A stretch of 64,000 nucleotides of DNA from Tremella fuciformis. Taxonomy: Eukaryota > Basidiomycota > Tremellomycetes > Tremellales > Tremellaceae. Under the pieces are notes generated by a model. The model was not told the DNA's origin, searched no databases, and saw only the letters and a list, made by a program, of their open reading frames with translations. The stretch is taken from the NCBI GenBank assembly GCA_032768795.1, contig CP136496.1, forward strand, positions 2,108,001 to 2,172,000, read 5' to 3'. The translations under genes were made by a program, and so were the position numbers. Of this stretch, positions 8,989 through 19,730 are shown piece by piece (positions within the stretch are counted from its first letter, which is position 1; each line of letters opens with the position of its first letter).

Positions 8989-9960
8989 ATGGAAGTCCTG
9001 GATACCCCGGCTGATCAAGCAACCGCAGGGGAGATCCAAGACGCGAACCAAGCGCCAGAAGCCCCTGTCGTTCGACCAGAGGAGCCCGCAGTCCCCGCCA
9101 ACACAGCTGCAGAAGGCGAGGCTAACTCCCAAGAGGAGGCGAACGAAGCCGAGGCCGCGCTAGGACAGGAAGGTGACGGTGACGAAGAGAGCGCCAGGAG
9201 GAGGACCGTCAGGCCCTTGAAGAGGAAAGCCGCACAACCTGCTGCATCGACCGCTGCGCAGCCTCTCTCCAAGCGCATATCGACTCCTGCTCGCTACCAG
9301 CATCGATCCGTCGTCTTTGGGGTTCCATCGCTCACTGGTGGCAACGCCGTACCCATCGCCCGCGACTCGCCCGATCGCACCGGACAGCCTCGCGTTCGAG
9401 GGGACGCCCCACCTGCGCTGGCGAGACGTTTCGGGCCAGCAGTTTTTCAGAGTCAGTCCGCAGCCTCTGCCCTCGGACCGGACCGCCCGCGTTTCGCGAC
9501 CCACCCGCCTCCTTCTCTGAGTCTGTCGCAGCGTATACCCGCCCCCCGAGACGCCCCGCAGTTCGGCCGTCAGCCCGTTCATCGCCCCGTCCATCAGCCC
9601 GACCGTCGGGCAGAGGCCAACTTGGAGGTCCCTGACCTCATCGATCAGTTGGAGACGACGCTCACCTTCTTCACGGACAACACCAAGAGGCTGATCGGGG
9701 CCTTTCAGCGATTCAACGAGGCCTCGGGTCCTGCGCCGAGTCGGCCAAAAGAGACGACCCAGAGGCAGCAGAGCCGTCAAGTCCCGAGGGTGGGAGTCAG
9801 TGAATCCACACGGCCTCAACCGTCTGCAGGGCCATCAGCCTCCACTGTCCAGAGTCAGCAAACCGGACAGACACGAGGGCGCACTAGGCGAGGAACTCGG
9901 GCAGGCAGGAAGCGACGCGGACGAAAGGACTCTGATCGTGAGAGGAGGGAAACGGAGTGA
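8989..9960 (+). CDS. non-LTR element ORF1 (disordered, basic)
   Basis: This 323-residue protein starts at ATG 8989. It is Ala/Gln/Glu-rich at the N-terminus (NEAEAALGQEGDGDEESAR), then basic and Pro/Arg-rich, and ends in a strongly basic tail (GRTRRGTRAGRKRRGRKDS). A short predicted helix lies near residues 215-245 (DLIDQLETTLTFFTDNTKRL). No zinc knuckle or RRM is visible. It presumably binds the element RNA or chromatin. It is separated from ORF2 by a single TGA in the same reading frame. Confidence 0.7.
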   Translation: MEVLDTPADQATAGEIQDANQAPEAPVVRPEEPAVPANTAAEGEANSQEEANEAEAALGQEGDGDEESARRRTVRPLKRKAAQPAASTAAQPLSKRISTPARYQHRSVVFGVPSLTGGNAVPIARDSPDRTGQPRVRGDAPPALARRFGPAVFQSQSAASALGPDRPRFATHPPPSLSLSQRIPAPRDAPQFGRQPVHRPVHQPDRRAEANLEVPDLIDQLETTLTFFTDNTKRLIGAFQRFNEASGPAPSRPKETTQRQQSRQVPRVGVSESTRPQPSAGPSASTVQSQQTGQTRGRTRRGTRAGRKRRGRKDSDRERRETE

Positions 9961-9972
9961 TTGGGTTCCAAA

Positions 9973-12900
9973 ATGGCGCCCAGTAATCGTTTGGCGAAGT
10001 TCGCCAAATCGGTTAAAAACAACCTCCGATCCCGTTTCAGTAATGCCACGTCAGTCCCATTGCCCACCATCCTCAGGCGTAGTGGCAGGCCCACTACTGC
10101 CAAGTCATTCGTCGGCATCGATGGAACTCCGCCTCCCTCAGATGCATCCTCCACCCTCGGCACCGTTTCCCAGTACGAACCATCTGAGGACGGGTACGAG
10201 GATGATCTCGATCCTCTCGACTATGAGCCGATCCCGGATGCGCCTGGCAGCTCCTCAGCGCCGGCGCACTTCGTTAGGAATAGCTCTCCGCTCCTTTGCC
10301 CACCCAATGCCAGCATCGCACATGAAGCGCCGTCTCTCGATACACACAGTGCATCAGAACAGGCAGCTCCTCCAGATGAGGACGATGAATCCTTCGAGGA
10401 TCTTCCAGTCAACTTCGTCAATGTCCGAGCTCGATGCCCTGTCTGCCTTGTGGTCATGGTTGGCCGGCAGATCCACCGCCATCTCGCTCGAATGCACCCT
10501 GAGCACCCCGGACTAGAGCATCCCAGGCACGATTGGAGAGTCGACACGTTTGCCGTGAAACCAGGGCCGCCCATCGATGGCCAACAGACCTGGGTCATCT
10601 GCTTGGCGGCGGACGAAGGGTCCATCTCCTTTAAGCAAGCTGTCCAAAATGGATACATCGAATTGCGGAAGCAGAAGAAGCGCGCGGTTCCAAAGGAGGT
10701 GCCTCGTCCTCCGGCGCCAGCTCCGGCCTCGTCCAGAAACAAGAAGTGGCCGACACTGGAGCGACCTGTCGTCATCAAGACCGGCGATCCCACCCATCCG
10801 CTCAAGTGCTCCGCCTGCGACAAAGCCTTTACGGCGAGTGGTGCATTACACAGTCATATCCGCAAAACGCATTTTGAGGGGCCGACCCCGCGTCTCCTGA
10901 AAGCGAGCCAGCGCCAATTCCTGGTCCCTCCGGGTGTCACTTACAGGTATGGCTGCCCCGAAGGATGTGACTTCTCCACCACGTCCGCCGATTACCTCTG
11001 GGACCACATGAGGCTCAATCATGACGGCTCGCCTTTTCTTTGCCGCTATACCGATGGGCCACCTCGGACTTGCCAGTGCCCCTACTGCTTCCGGTCATAC
11101 CACCACCCGTACGCGACAGCAGGACACGTCATCCGCGCACATAAAGATAAGCCTGCGCTGCGCAAGCGGATAGAGCAGTGGTGGATGCCAGACGATCCAG
11201 ACGCCGATGCTATGATGCTGCGCCCGGTCCTAGGCAGTCCTCCGGGATCTATTCGTGCTCCAGCCAAAATGAAGTCTAGAGCGAAACAGCATCTGCCGAC
11301 TGCATCTGGCTCGACGGCAACATACCCGCTGGGAGAACATCGCCACAGTCAGCGAGAAGCATCGCCTGCGGAGCAAGATGCCCCACCTGTGGACCAGGAG
11401 ACCTCGCCTGCCCCCGTCCTCCGGATAAGAGGCGGCTCTCGATGGAGTCCAGCCAGCCTCTTCCGTCTTCGTAGAGGGCCTGAGGTAATGGACTTATCCG
11501 AGACCGACAGACCCACTGGTTCAAGCCAGTCGGGAGGAGGCTGTGCACCGCCAGCCCCTCTTGCACCGGGTCCAACGGTCTGCGCTCTTTGCAACTATGG
11601 GTGCAAACATAATGAGCATATCTCCGATCACCTCCGTGCCAAGCACAAAGGCGAACTCCTCTCCCGCACACAAGCGGAGCAGATGGACATCATCCTATGC
11701 CAATGCGGTATGGTAACGAGACGGCGGGGTTGGGGCGCACACGCCTCCTCTTGCCCACAGGGGGAGATCGCAACCGAGCCAACGTGCATCCGGGCCAAAG
11801 GTGTGATGGTTCCAGCTGCGCGGCAGACTCCGTCCTCGTCTGCGCAATTGAGTCTTCCGACGGGTAGGAACACAGAGGTGCAGCGAAACCGATCATCAGA
11901 GGGGCCGGCCTGGCTAGACGGAAAAACGGACCAGGAGCTACTTCAGCTGCTCGACTCATTGCCGACGGTGTACAAGTTCCTGCCCCCGGGAGCGGTCCAA
12001 CCGTTCATCCGGGCGTCACAGAGGCTGGCGCAGAATTTCCTTGACGATCCTTCCGAGCGCACGCTCTTCCTGTTCCTGGCACTACCGAAGCTCGCCCTCG
12101 CCCCTGGGCTGAAGGAGCACCAGGTAGTGCTCTTCCTCAATTCCGCCCCGGACTACAAGATCCCGGCGACGGATCGGACGACAAGGAGAGCCGTCAGATC
12201 AGCTGCGGAAACGGCAAAGCGATATGTCCAGGCAGGCCGGCTCTCTGATGCGATGAGTGCCCTCGAGGAGAAATCCAGTGTGGCCGAAGTAACGCCGGAC
12301 GTACTGGAATCGCTCAAGGCGAAGCACCCCGCTGGGCCTGGCCCCCTGCCACCCGCACCAACGCTTGGACCGCCCACGCCTCCTCCCGAGACGGAAGACT
12401 TGCTCGGGAGCCTCGCGTCCTTCCGCAAGGACACGGCAGCGGGCATTTCAGGGTGGACGGTGAATCTCCTCACCCTGGCTTGCAAGAATGAGACGGTCCA
12501 GCGGATGATGACTGCCATTACGGCCGACATCCTCAACAACTCGTTGCCCGGAGCACAACTGATGTGTGCATCACGCATCACTGCGCTCGACAAACCTGGG
12601 CCCCCGAGAGCTGACGGCTCGGTGGATGTCAGACCGGTGGCTGTGGGAGAGATCATCTACCGAGTTGCCACCAAAGCGATCGTGCGCAAGTGCTTCCGGA
12701 AGGAGATGCTGGCTCCGTTTCAGCTAGGGGTGGGTTCACCCGTAGGCGTCGAGCCTATTGCCACCGCGATTTCCATGGCAATCGGAGGCAAGTTTGCCAA
12801 GGTTTTCAAGGAAATCGTCGCTTCCGACGCCACCAACGCCTTTAACACGATCTGCAGGCGCGCGCTGGCGAAGGCGATTAGGCAGTATGCCCCGGAGCTG

Positions 12901-14541
12901 TACCCTCTATTCCTCTGGGCGTACGGCACTCCAACCCCCCTTCTTGTCAGGACTCCGGATGGCCCAGTCTTCCTCCAATCGGCGCAAGGGGTCAGGCAAG
13001 GAGATCCGCTCAGCGCTTTGTTCTTCTCGATTGGGGTGAGGCCCGAACTCGAGGCCATTGCAGCCAAGATTGAGGAAGGAGACATATTGCTGGCGTACAT
13101 GGATGACTTCTTTCTTCTCTCCCAGCGCTCGGGAGGCCTCGACACCATCGTTGACACCTTTCGGGACAGAGGGTCCTCCCTCAAGTTCAACCTCGCCAAA
13201 TGTCGCGTCGTCCCGATACAGGATGCGGCGGATAACGGCTTCGAGGTTCTGGGAACGATGGTAGGCTCCCCGGTTGCGCAGCGGGCATTTCTGGCAGAAC
13301 GCATCGCCGACCTCAAACGTAGCGCGGCCCGCCTGAATGAGCTTCCTTCTCAGCATGCGCTGCTGCTGCTCAGAATCTGCGTATTACCGAGGATCCGGCA
13401 TCTCCTGCGCACGCTCGACCCCGAGGCCACACGTCCCTTGTGGATAGAGGCGGACAAGCTCATTGCAGCCTGCGTATCCACGCTACGCTGGTCGGGCCCG
13501 CGCCCAGGGGATGAAGCTGTCGGACATGCGCTCGTCAGTCTGCCAATAAAGATGGGCGGCCTGGGTCTCTTGTCATTCGCAGACATCAGCGAGCACGCAG
13601 CAGCGGCATCTGCCGAAGCGGCGCAGCAAGTCCTGTCAGGCCTCATTCCTACCGTTGCGCCTCCGCCGTCCCTCACGACGCAAAGGCGCAGGTGCGAGAT
13701 CATGCACGAGGGTCAGTATGAGGACCTCATCAGTGGACTGCATCATGCCGAACGCATGACGGTCATCGAGAACGGCTCGGCGTGGGGAAGGCGTTGGCTG
13801 TCTGTCATTCCCTCCAACTACTTTCTTTGGATGTCAGACACCGAAGTCGCAATGGCCCTGCAAAGCAGGACCTTAGTACCCCCGCAAATTGGAGCGTGTC
13901 AATTGTGTGGCCGCCCCAATCCGGCCATCGACCATGCGGAGAGCTGCGCTGGAACGCAAAGGTACCGAGTAGGACGTCACGAGGCGGTCAAGTACGCCCT
14001 AGCACGGGCTCTCAGGGTCATACCCGAAACTCGAGTCGACGTAGAGCCAGTGGTCATCCACTCGGACGGTCTCCGCGGGTCGGTGTACAACGATGTTCGC
14101 TTCTCGGGCTCCATGTCCGCCAATCTACCACCGATGGAGTTCGATGTCAAAGTCACCGGGGTGATGACGGATGCCTTCGATCTTCCTATGTCGAAGCAAC
14201 CGACAACGAACATTGCGCCCGCTACTGAGCGCCACCTGCATACCTGCCTGGCCGCTCTAGCACAACGCACCATCGATAACCTTCCCCCGAGCGCCGAACT
14301 GGCAGCTGGGGCCACCTTCCACCCGTTTGTCCTATCTGCGGGAGGTGTCATGGAGAAGGGCACGATGGCGGTCTGGAAGAAGATCAAGGACAAGCTCCCG
14401 GTTGGGACGGCGAGCCTCCTGAGGCAACAAGTCAGTGTCGGTCTCATGCAAAGGAGAGCTGCGGCGATGGCAGCGGTGGAAGGGAACAGGACGACGAGAC
14501 CCCATGATGCCAGGCGCACATGGTCGGTTTGGGCTACGTAG
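9973..14541 (+). CDS. non-LTR element ORF2: zinc fingers, reverse transcriptase, restriction-like endonuclease
   Basis: The ORF is 1,522 residues from the first ATG (9973), open back to the ORF1 stop. Several C2H2-type fingers precede the RT: CPVC...HRHLARMH (~155), CSACDKAF...HIRKTH (~279), CPEGCDF...HMRLNH (~326), CPYCFRSY...HVIRAH (~372), CALCNYGC...HLRAKH (~537). RT motifs follow: DVRPVAVGEIIYR, SDATNAFNTI, GVRQGDPLSALFF and the catalytic YMDD at 1042-1045. The C-terminus has a CX2CX8HX3C knuckle (CQLCGRPNPAIDHAESC, ~1309-1325) and EFDVKV (~1389-1394), which fits a PD-(D/E)XK nuclease core. It would nick target DNA and prime cDNA synthesis there. Confidence 0.9.
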   Translation: MAPSNRLAKFAKSVKNNLRSRFSNATSVPLPTILRRSGRPTTAKSFVGIDGTPPPSDASSTLGTVSQYEPSEDGYEDDLDPLDYEPIPDAPGSSSAPAHFVRNSSPLLCPPNASIAHEAPSLDTHSASEQAAPPDEDDESFEDLPVNFVNVRARCPVCLVVMVGRQIHRHLARMHPEHPGLEHPRHDWRVDTFAVKPGPPIDGQQTWVICLAADEGSISFKQAVQNGYIELRKQKKRAVPKEVPRPPAPAPASSRNKKWPTLERPVVIKTGDPTHPLKCSACDKAFTASGALHSHIRKTHFEGPTPRLLKASQRQFLVPPGVTYRYGCPEGCDFSTTSADYLWDHMRLNHDGSPFLCRYTDGPPRTCQCPYCFRSYHHPYATAGHVIRAHKDKPALRKRIEQWWMPDDPDADAMMLRPVLGSPPGSIRAPAKMKSRAKQHLPTASGSTATYPLGEHRHSQREASPAEQDAPPVDQETSPAPVLRIRGGSRWSPASLFRLRRGPEVMDLSETDRPTGSSQSGGGCAPPAPLAPGPTVCALCNYGCKHNEHISDHLRAKHKGELLSRTQAEQMDIILCQCGMVTRRRGWGAHASSCPQGEIATEPTCIRAKGVMVPAARQTPSSSAQLSLPTGRNTEVQRNRSSEGPAWLDGKTDQELLQLLDSLPTVYKFLPPGAVQPFIRASQRLAQNFLDDPSERTLFLFLALPKLALAPGLKEHQVVLFLNSAPDYKIPATDRTTRRAVRSAAETAKRYVQAGRLSDAMSALEEKSSVAEVTPDVLESLKAKHPAGPGPLPPAPTLGPPTPPPETEDLLGSLASFRKDTAAGISGWTVNLLTLACKNETVQRMMTAITADILNNSLPGAQLMCASRITALDKPGPPRADGSVDVRPVAVGEIIYRVATKAIVRKCFRKEMLAPFQLGVGSPVGVEPIATAISMAIGGKFAKVFKEIVASDATNAFNTICRRALAKAIRQYAPELYPLFLWAYGTPTPLLVRTPDGPVFLQSAQGVRQGDPLSALFFSIGVRPELEAIAAKIEEGDILLAYMDDFFLLSQRSGGLDTIVDTFRDRGSSLKFNLAKCRVVPIQDAADNGFEVLGTMVGSPVAQRAFLAERIADLKRSAARLNELPSQHALLLLRICVLPRIRHLLRTLDPEATRPLWIEADKLIAACVSTLRWSGPRPGDEAVGHALVSLPIKMGGLGLLSFADISEHAAAASAEAAQQVLSGLIPTVAPPPSLTTQRRRCEIMHEGQYEDLISGLHHAERMTVIENGSAWGRRWLSVIPSNYFLWMSDTEVAMALQSRTLVPPQIGACQLCGRPNPAIDHAESCAGTQRYRVGRHEAVKYALARALRVIPETRVDVEPVVIHSDGLRGSVYNDVRFSGSMSANLPPMEFDVKVTGVMTDAFDLPMSKQPTTNIAPATERHLHTCLAALAQRTIDNLPPSAELAAGATFHPFVLSAGGVMEKGTMAVWKKIKDKLPVGTASLLRQQVSVGLMQRRAAAMAAVEGNRTTRPHDARRTWSVWAT

Positions 14542-14638
14542 TAGTTTCTGGTTTCAGGATTGAGTATATACACGACTTTCGGCTTCCCTTTACGAAGTGA
14601 CAGACACCATAACGATAATGACGATATATGTATGAATC

Positions 14639-15303
14639 CCGACTCTATGAGCCCTAAAGCCACTCTGAAGACGACCATTCCCGCTAACGAATTGACGCCC
14701 TTGACGCCGATAGAGACGGCCCCCTGCCCATATCAACGACGTCCTTTCCGGCGGACGAGTCTACTCACCCAGATGACCATGATGGACGGCAGGTAGAGCG
14801 ACGGCTTGGTCCGAGCGAGAATCATATTGGACGGTACCTCACACAGGAGGTACGCCTTCTCATTTCAGCTCAACACGCTCTGCGACTCGGCAAAGACTGA
14901 CCACGAAGAAGATGGAGAGGATGAGCGAGTAGTCGGACGAAGTGAGATGCAGGTCCGCCTGCATGCCTCCGGTCTTGGCATTCCCAATCTATCCTGTCAG
15001 CCGGTTATGCCCCTACATCATTAGCTTAGCATGTACGTACATTGGCACGATCGATGTAGTTGAAGATATACCTGTCCATCAGGTCCGTGCACCCCATCAA
15101 AATGAGATCAGTCACATGACCCAAAGGACGGGCAGGAGACGCAAGTCGATCTTTCGGACCAATTTCTTTTCGGCCTCGCTGTCCGGGAGATAGGTCTCCT
15201 CGAGCGGTCTGTCGTCCTTGAGGTCCGAGGTGCCATCCTCGAGGTGCTCCATGCCCGGCGGTTTCGTCTCGAAGGGCGCTTCGAAAGCAGCCACGGCGCT
15301 CAT
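14639..15303 (-). pseudogene. MFS transporter (allantoate permease type), 5' part of a transposon-split gene
   Basis: The gene starts at 15303 (MSAVAAFEAPFETKPPG) and runs left through several short exons: KKLVRKIDLRLLPVLWVM, YIFNYIDRAN, IGNAKTGGMQADLHLTSSDY, EVPSNMILARTKPSLYLPS and GVKGVNSLAGMVVFRVALG. This is the standard N-terminal half of anion:cation symporter MFS proteins, up to the A-L-G-L-I-E-S-G-F motif before TM5. Coding similarity stops there because the non-LTR element begins. It is transcribed divergently from the L-rhamnonate dehydratase-like gene and was probably that pathway's transporter. Confidence 0.87.
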
Positions 15304-15703
15304 CTTGTCTTTGCTGCGAGGGGAAAAGAGGAGAATTCGCGGTCTGGGGGAATAGACGGTCCTCGGTTCTCGATGGAGACCTTTTCTACGCGGGGCGAAG
15401 GTGGGTCCCCACTGCTGCTCGGTGCAAGTCTGCCGAAACTCGGTACAAGTCGTACCGCGATCCGGAGCATGCTGGCAATCCGCCGAAGGTCAAGCTCGGC
15501 GTCGGCGTAAGCTTTGTCCGAAGTTGTGGCTTCTCCCTTGCGGCGGACAGGTGTGCCGTGTCTGTTCACCTTACGCAGTAACGGGGGAGTGACTTGTGCC
15601 GAGCAGCAATGGGACGAACAAGGTTATAAGGCCTCAGGATGGCCTGGGCTCGGTAGCGTCGTACATCAGCTTGTAGGTCATCAAACCCAGAATTGTCGTA
15701 ACA
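15304..15703. promoter_or_regulatory. divergent promoter between the broken transporter and the dehydratase gene
   Basis: This 400-bp intergenic region lies between two start codons pointing away from each other. It has CGG/CCG-containing words of the kind Zn2Cys6 regulators bind (for example around 15480-15550), but no site can be assigned with confidence. Shared regulation is inferred from the layout only. Confidence 0.45.
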
Positions 15704-17371
15704 ATGTCGACCAAGTCAAGCAAGGAGCACCCCATCATCGTGAGCCGCATCCTTGCCATGAGACGGGAGGCTGACGACCGAGGTCTCGCTCGAGACATTT
15801 GTGCCTATCGGCCATGGCTCGGGCGGGGACTATCACCGGTGAGTACACAACCTGAGCTGATTGTCTTTGCTGACACTTCAGCCAAGGTCAGGACCACTGG
15901 CGTGAGCTCTTCCTCGAGAGCGTGCAGGAGGGTACTGAAATCCAGTGACCAAGGGCAACATCGCCTGCCCCATGCACGCGTGGCCCGAATACAGAGTGTC
16001 CCGTACCTCATGGGGCGTCGGGGTCCTGGGGTCGCTCTTCGTCAAGGTGACCGCGTCGGACGGGACAGTCGGGTACGCTACCGGCCTCGGCGGCCCGCCG
16101 GCGTGCTATCTCATCGAGGAGCACTTCAAGCGGTTCGTAGTGGGCCAAGACCCCCGCGACACGAATAAGATCTGGGACCAGATGTTCCGCGCGAGCATCT
16201 TCTACGGCAGGAAGGGTGTGCCTCTCCCATCCCCCTGATCCCTGATCCCTAAACTGATCGCAGGTCTGCCTCTGTCTGCGATCTCAGTCGTGGATCTCGC
16301 CATCTGGGACTTGATCGGGAAGATCCGCGGCGAGCCCGTGTACAAGATGATCGGCGGTCGCACCAAGAAAGATATCCCCCTCTACCTCACGGGACCCGAG
16401 CCGACCGCGGCGAAACGCCTCGGGTTCTGGGGCAGCAAGGTGGCCCTCCCGCACGGGCCCTCGAAGGGGCACGACGGCCTGCGCAAGAACGTCGCGTGGC
16501 TCAAGAAATGCCAGGACTCGGTCGGGCGCGAGTATCCGTTGATGGTGGATTGCTACATGGCGCTCAATGTCCCGTACACCATACAGCTGATCAACGTGGG
16601 TCTGGACCGTGTATCAATGCCCGACGCAGTCGAGAGCTGATGTGATAGGCCGTAGAGAAGGCGGGTATCGACGTGCACTGGTGGGAAGAGGTTCTGCATC
16701 CCGACGACTTTGACGGTCACACTTTGCTCAAGAAGGCTCTGCCGCATATCAAATTCACAACGGGAGAGCACGAGTACACACGGTAGGTCACCTCTCTTCA
16801 CCGCTGATGAGTAAAATGCTCATGCGTCGTCCTAAGATACGGCTTCCGCAAACTTGTCGAGAACCGAGCTATCGACATCATCCAGCCCGACGTCATGTGG
16901 ATGGGCGGTCTGACGGAACTAATCAAAGTGGCCAAGTAAGTTTCCATTATGAGGCTATGGAGAGGCCCAGGTTGACGACAGCCTGGCGGCGGCCTACGAC
17001 ATCGAGATCGTCCCTCACGGCTCTGGGCCCTACTCTTTCCACGCCATCATGGCATTCACCAACGCCGACTTTTGCGAATACGTCGTGAGCACTCCCTCTC
17101 ACCTCCCGAATGAGTCACACTGATCGCCGAGGCCAACTCGCCCGATGCCAAGTCGGTCCTACCATCATTCGGTAACCTCTTCCTGAACGAGCCTCTGCCG
17201 AAAGACGGCCGTGTGGACCTCTCGGACGAGCCTGGATTCGGACTCACTCTGAATCCGGACGCAGAGCTCCTGCCATACAACGAGTTCTTCCGCCTCAGCC
17301 ACGGACTGGGCAGTGCGGGCGAGCTGCAGAACCCCGCGAATGGCAAGGCGGCGGCGGCGAACGGCCATTAG
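15704..17371 (+). CDS. L-rhamnonate dehydratase-like enzyme (enolase superfamily)
   Basis: Nine exons splice cleanly (first coding exon only 36 nt, third 20 nt; introns 43-54 nt). The protein matches the mandelate racemase/enolase fold of L-rhamnonate dehydratases: N-terminal capping motif GSGGDYHRQGQDHW and SRTSWGVGVLG, then barrel ligand motifs LMVDCYMA (Asp), WWEEVLHP (Glu), TTGEHEYT (Glu/His), QPDVMWMGG (Asp) and VPHGSGPYSFHA (His). It ends NEPLPKDGRVDLSDEPGFGL, characteristic of RhmD/LRA3-type proteins. Expected reaction: dehydration of L-rhamnonate (or a related 6-deoxy sugar acid) to the 2-keto-3-deoxy acid. The substrate is inferred from the family. Confidence 0.88.
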
Positions 17372-17396
17372 TCTCTTGAGATGGCATCATGCATGT

Positions 17397-19730
17397 TCAC
17401 GTATCTGAGAATATCCCCGCTGGGAGGTCAAACCAATCATGCAAATCCCCCAACAGCGGCTGCAGAGCCCACGCGGGCAGGTGTGCCATATCCAGCTCGG
17501 GCGGCGTATGGAGGGGCGTGTCTTCGGTCTGCAAGGCGCTGTAGACAGGTTGACGCAGGTCGAGAAGGACGTTGATGGCTGCCGGCACATGGGATGAGGT
17601 ATCGTTGAACGCGAGACCGAGCCACCTTGTTTTCGCCCGATCGAGGGCTTTGACATATTGCTCTGGAATCCGTGAGCCTACGCTGAACTTGAAACGTCCC
17701 GGCCGAGGCGACCAACCTGCAAGTGGCCAAATGGCAGCTTGCTCCCGAAGAGAATCGACAATCTCGTCATAATCGCTGCTCGGCCCACTTTGTCCCGTGA
17801 GAAAGGCATACACTGCCAGTAAGCTCTCTCTGGTCGAGATTGACGACGAGGCATACCAAAAAGGTTCCTCGCCGCTATCCAGCAGCAGAAAATGAACATT
17901 GGCGTCGACATGCCTTTCCATCCAAAGACGCTCGCGAGGCGTATCAAAACCAGGACAGACTGCACAGTATCGAGACATGTGGTCTTGAACGGTTCTTGCG
18001 TCTCTCCCGAGGCGGGGAATGCGTGGTAGGCATTGAGTTTGAGCAGCGTGGCATAGTGTACGCCTTGCTACATTCATACTCAGCCGCGCGGATGGAGGAC
18101 TACTCTGGAGACTTACGATCATGAGTGTGAGTGCATTCTGCGGTACGTCGCGGACTGGGACGGTGTTGAACCACCGCTTGGCGGACGCGGTCAGCGTGAG
18201 TGTCATATTTTTCCTGTTTTCGAGCGCGCGATCGTCCCCTGCCGCCAGGATCTCGAGCTGCATGACGTGCGAGCGGCCGAGGATGTCCAGGGCCTGGACG
18301 AGGTACGCCATGGGCGACAGTCTGTCGGAATGCGGCACGTCATCGTGCAGCGCCGACTGGAAGAACGGGGCGGTCTGCCACTCCTGCTCGGTGAGCGCCG
18401 GCAGAGAGCAGAGCAGGGGTGCTGTACTTACCGATCCAGCCCAGAGCACGTCGGAGCTCGGGAGTCTGCGCTTGATATCATGAGACGGGAGCGCAAAGTC
18501 CCAGCCGGTGCTCGCACAAGCATAGCGATCCAAGCTGAAGATCAACCACAGGAGCCTGCGCCTGCTCTCGTCTTCCTGCCAGCTCATGGGGGGCGATATG
18601 ATGCTCATGCGGCTGAGCGCATGCACCGGTGCTTTGCCCATGACGTATACCGGTTTCAACACCGCAGCGTCTTCCTCTTTGATCAGACCCAGATGCACCG
18701 CGCTGCGGGAGAGGAGACCCAATGTCCCCCACGCCTTGGGCGACTGGTCAGAGCCAATCAGGTCAATGGCGACGATGGCCAGGGCCTGCACGGAGATGAT
18801 CGACGTGGACTGGATGGCATGCACCAGGACGTAGTCCTTGGCCGCCTGGTGGTACTGCGGCTTGAGGCCGTGCAGCCTGGGATCGTCCGAGAAGCGCAGC
18901 GTTACAACGATGATGGCGTAGACGATGATGGACCACGGGGGCGAGAAGTTCGACGTGAGCGGGGAGAGTATGGGGGCCCAGGGGTGGATGTACTCGAAGA
19001 AGAGGCGGATCAGGTCTTGCACAAGGTCGTCGGGAGGCAGCATCTGCGGCTCGCGGTAGGAGAGTGTCGAGCGTGCGCTTGGGGAGGGGTACTGCACGGC
19101 GGACGACTGGATCGCCGAGACCGGCAGCGGTATCGCCTGTTGCTGCGGAACGGGATTGGTCCAATTGAATAATGCATCGGACGCCGTCGACGGCGGCCCG
19201 TTGCGGATGAATGCGATGCCCTCGTCGTGATTACTGAGACGGCGCTCGTGCTCGCCGAGCCGAGCCTCCAACGCCTCTGACCCTCAACATCTTCCAAATG
19301 GGTGAGCATATCGACACCAACCTAGCCGACTCATTATGTCTGCTGACATGCCGGCTCGAAAGCCCGGACGTTGCTTGACGGGATAGACGCATGCTTCAGG
19401 CTGGCTGCATAATGAGCACAATCAGTACCCGTCGCTCTGGTCAACTCGCAGGATCTTTGCGCAATTGGCACAAGTCGGCTTGGCAGAATCACACTCTCGC
19501 ATATTCAGCCAGACCTCACAGTGCTGAGCAACGGAGAGGCATACTGATTTTGCGCGAACGGCACGGGATACACGTTATGGCCTTGGCGCTTGATGCATTT
19601 CAGCTGAGGACGCATACTGATCATGAACGTCTTACGGAGGAGCATCATTGTGGTCCGAGAGTGCTGAGGACTGCCGGCGGCGTTTGCGCTCGGACGGTGT
19701 GTCGCTCGTCTGGGATTGCACTGGTGACAT
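17397..19730 (-). CDS. Zn(II)2Cys6 transcription factor (probable pathway regulator)
   Basis: The gene starts at 19730 (MSPVQSQTSDTPSERKRRR). Short exons assemble the zinc cluster: CIPCRSRKIKC (19545-19588), CDSAKPTCANCAKILR (19446-19495) and PEACVYPVKQRPGF (19322-19400), giving CX2CX6CX6CX2CX8C. A linker coiled coil (EALEARLGEHERRLSNHDE) and a fungal-specific middle homology region (DESRRRLLWLIFSLDRY) follow. The long frame hides two introns, 18068-18116 and 17813-17856, which restore ATLLKLNAYHAFPA and VYAFLTGQSG; a 45-nt in-frame intron near 18400-18445 is also likely. It lies tail to tail, 25 bp from the dehydratase gene, so it plausibly controls that locus. Confidence 0.85.

Larger units (their letters stand above)
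8644..14633 (+). mobile_element. non-LTR retrotransposon with restriction-like endonuclease, inserted in an MFS gene
   Basis: The element is about 6.0 kb: a tandem-repeat 5' end, ORF1 (8989-9960), ORF2 (9973-14541) with zinc fingers, reverse transcriptase and a C-terminal CCHC plus PD-(D/E)XK-like nuclease, and a 92-nt 3' end without a long poly-A. The nuclease position (C-terminal) and the absence of an N-terminal APE domain place it among the early-branching LINE clades (R2/CRE/NeSL-like, including fungal telomeric elements such as Cnl1). Both ORFs are open, so it may be recent or active. The 5-bp GAATC duplication and the restored MFS reading frame define its limits. Confidence 0.88.

Noticed and set aside
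18267..19172. Long plus-strand frame opposite the first Zn2Cys6 gene
   Set aside because: It is a GC-rich antisense shadow with no family motifs.
17397..19271. A 624-residue uninterrupted frame taken as the whole regulator, lacking a zinc cluster
   Set aside because: The zinc cluster is in small upstream exons to 19730, and two internal introns hide in the long frame because they contain no stop.
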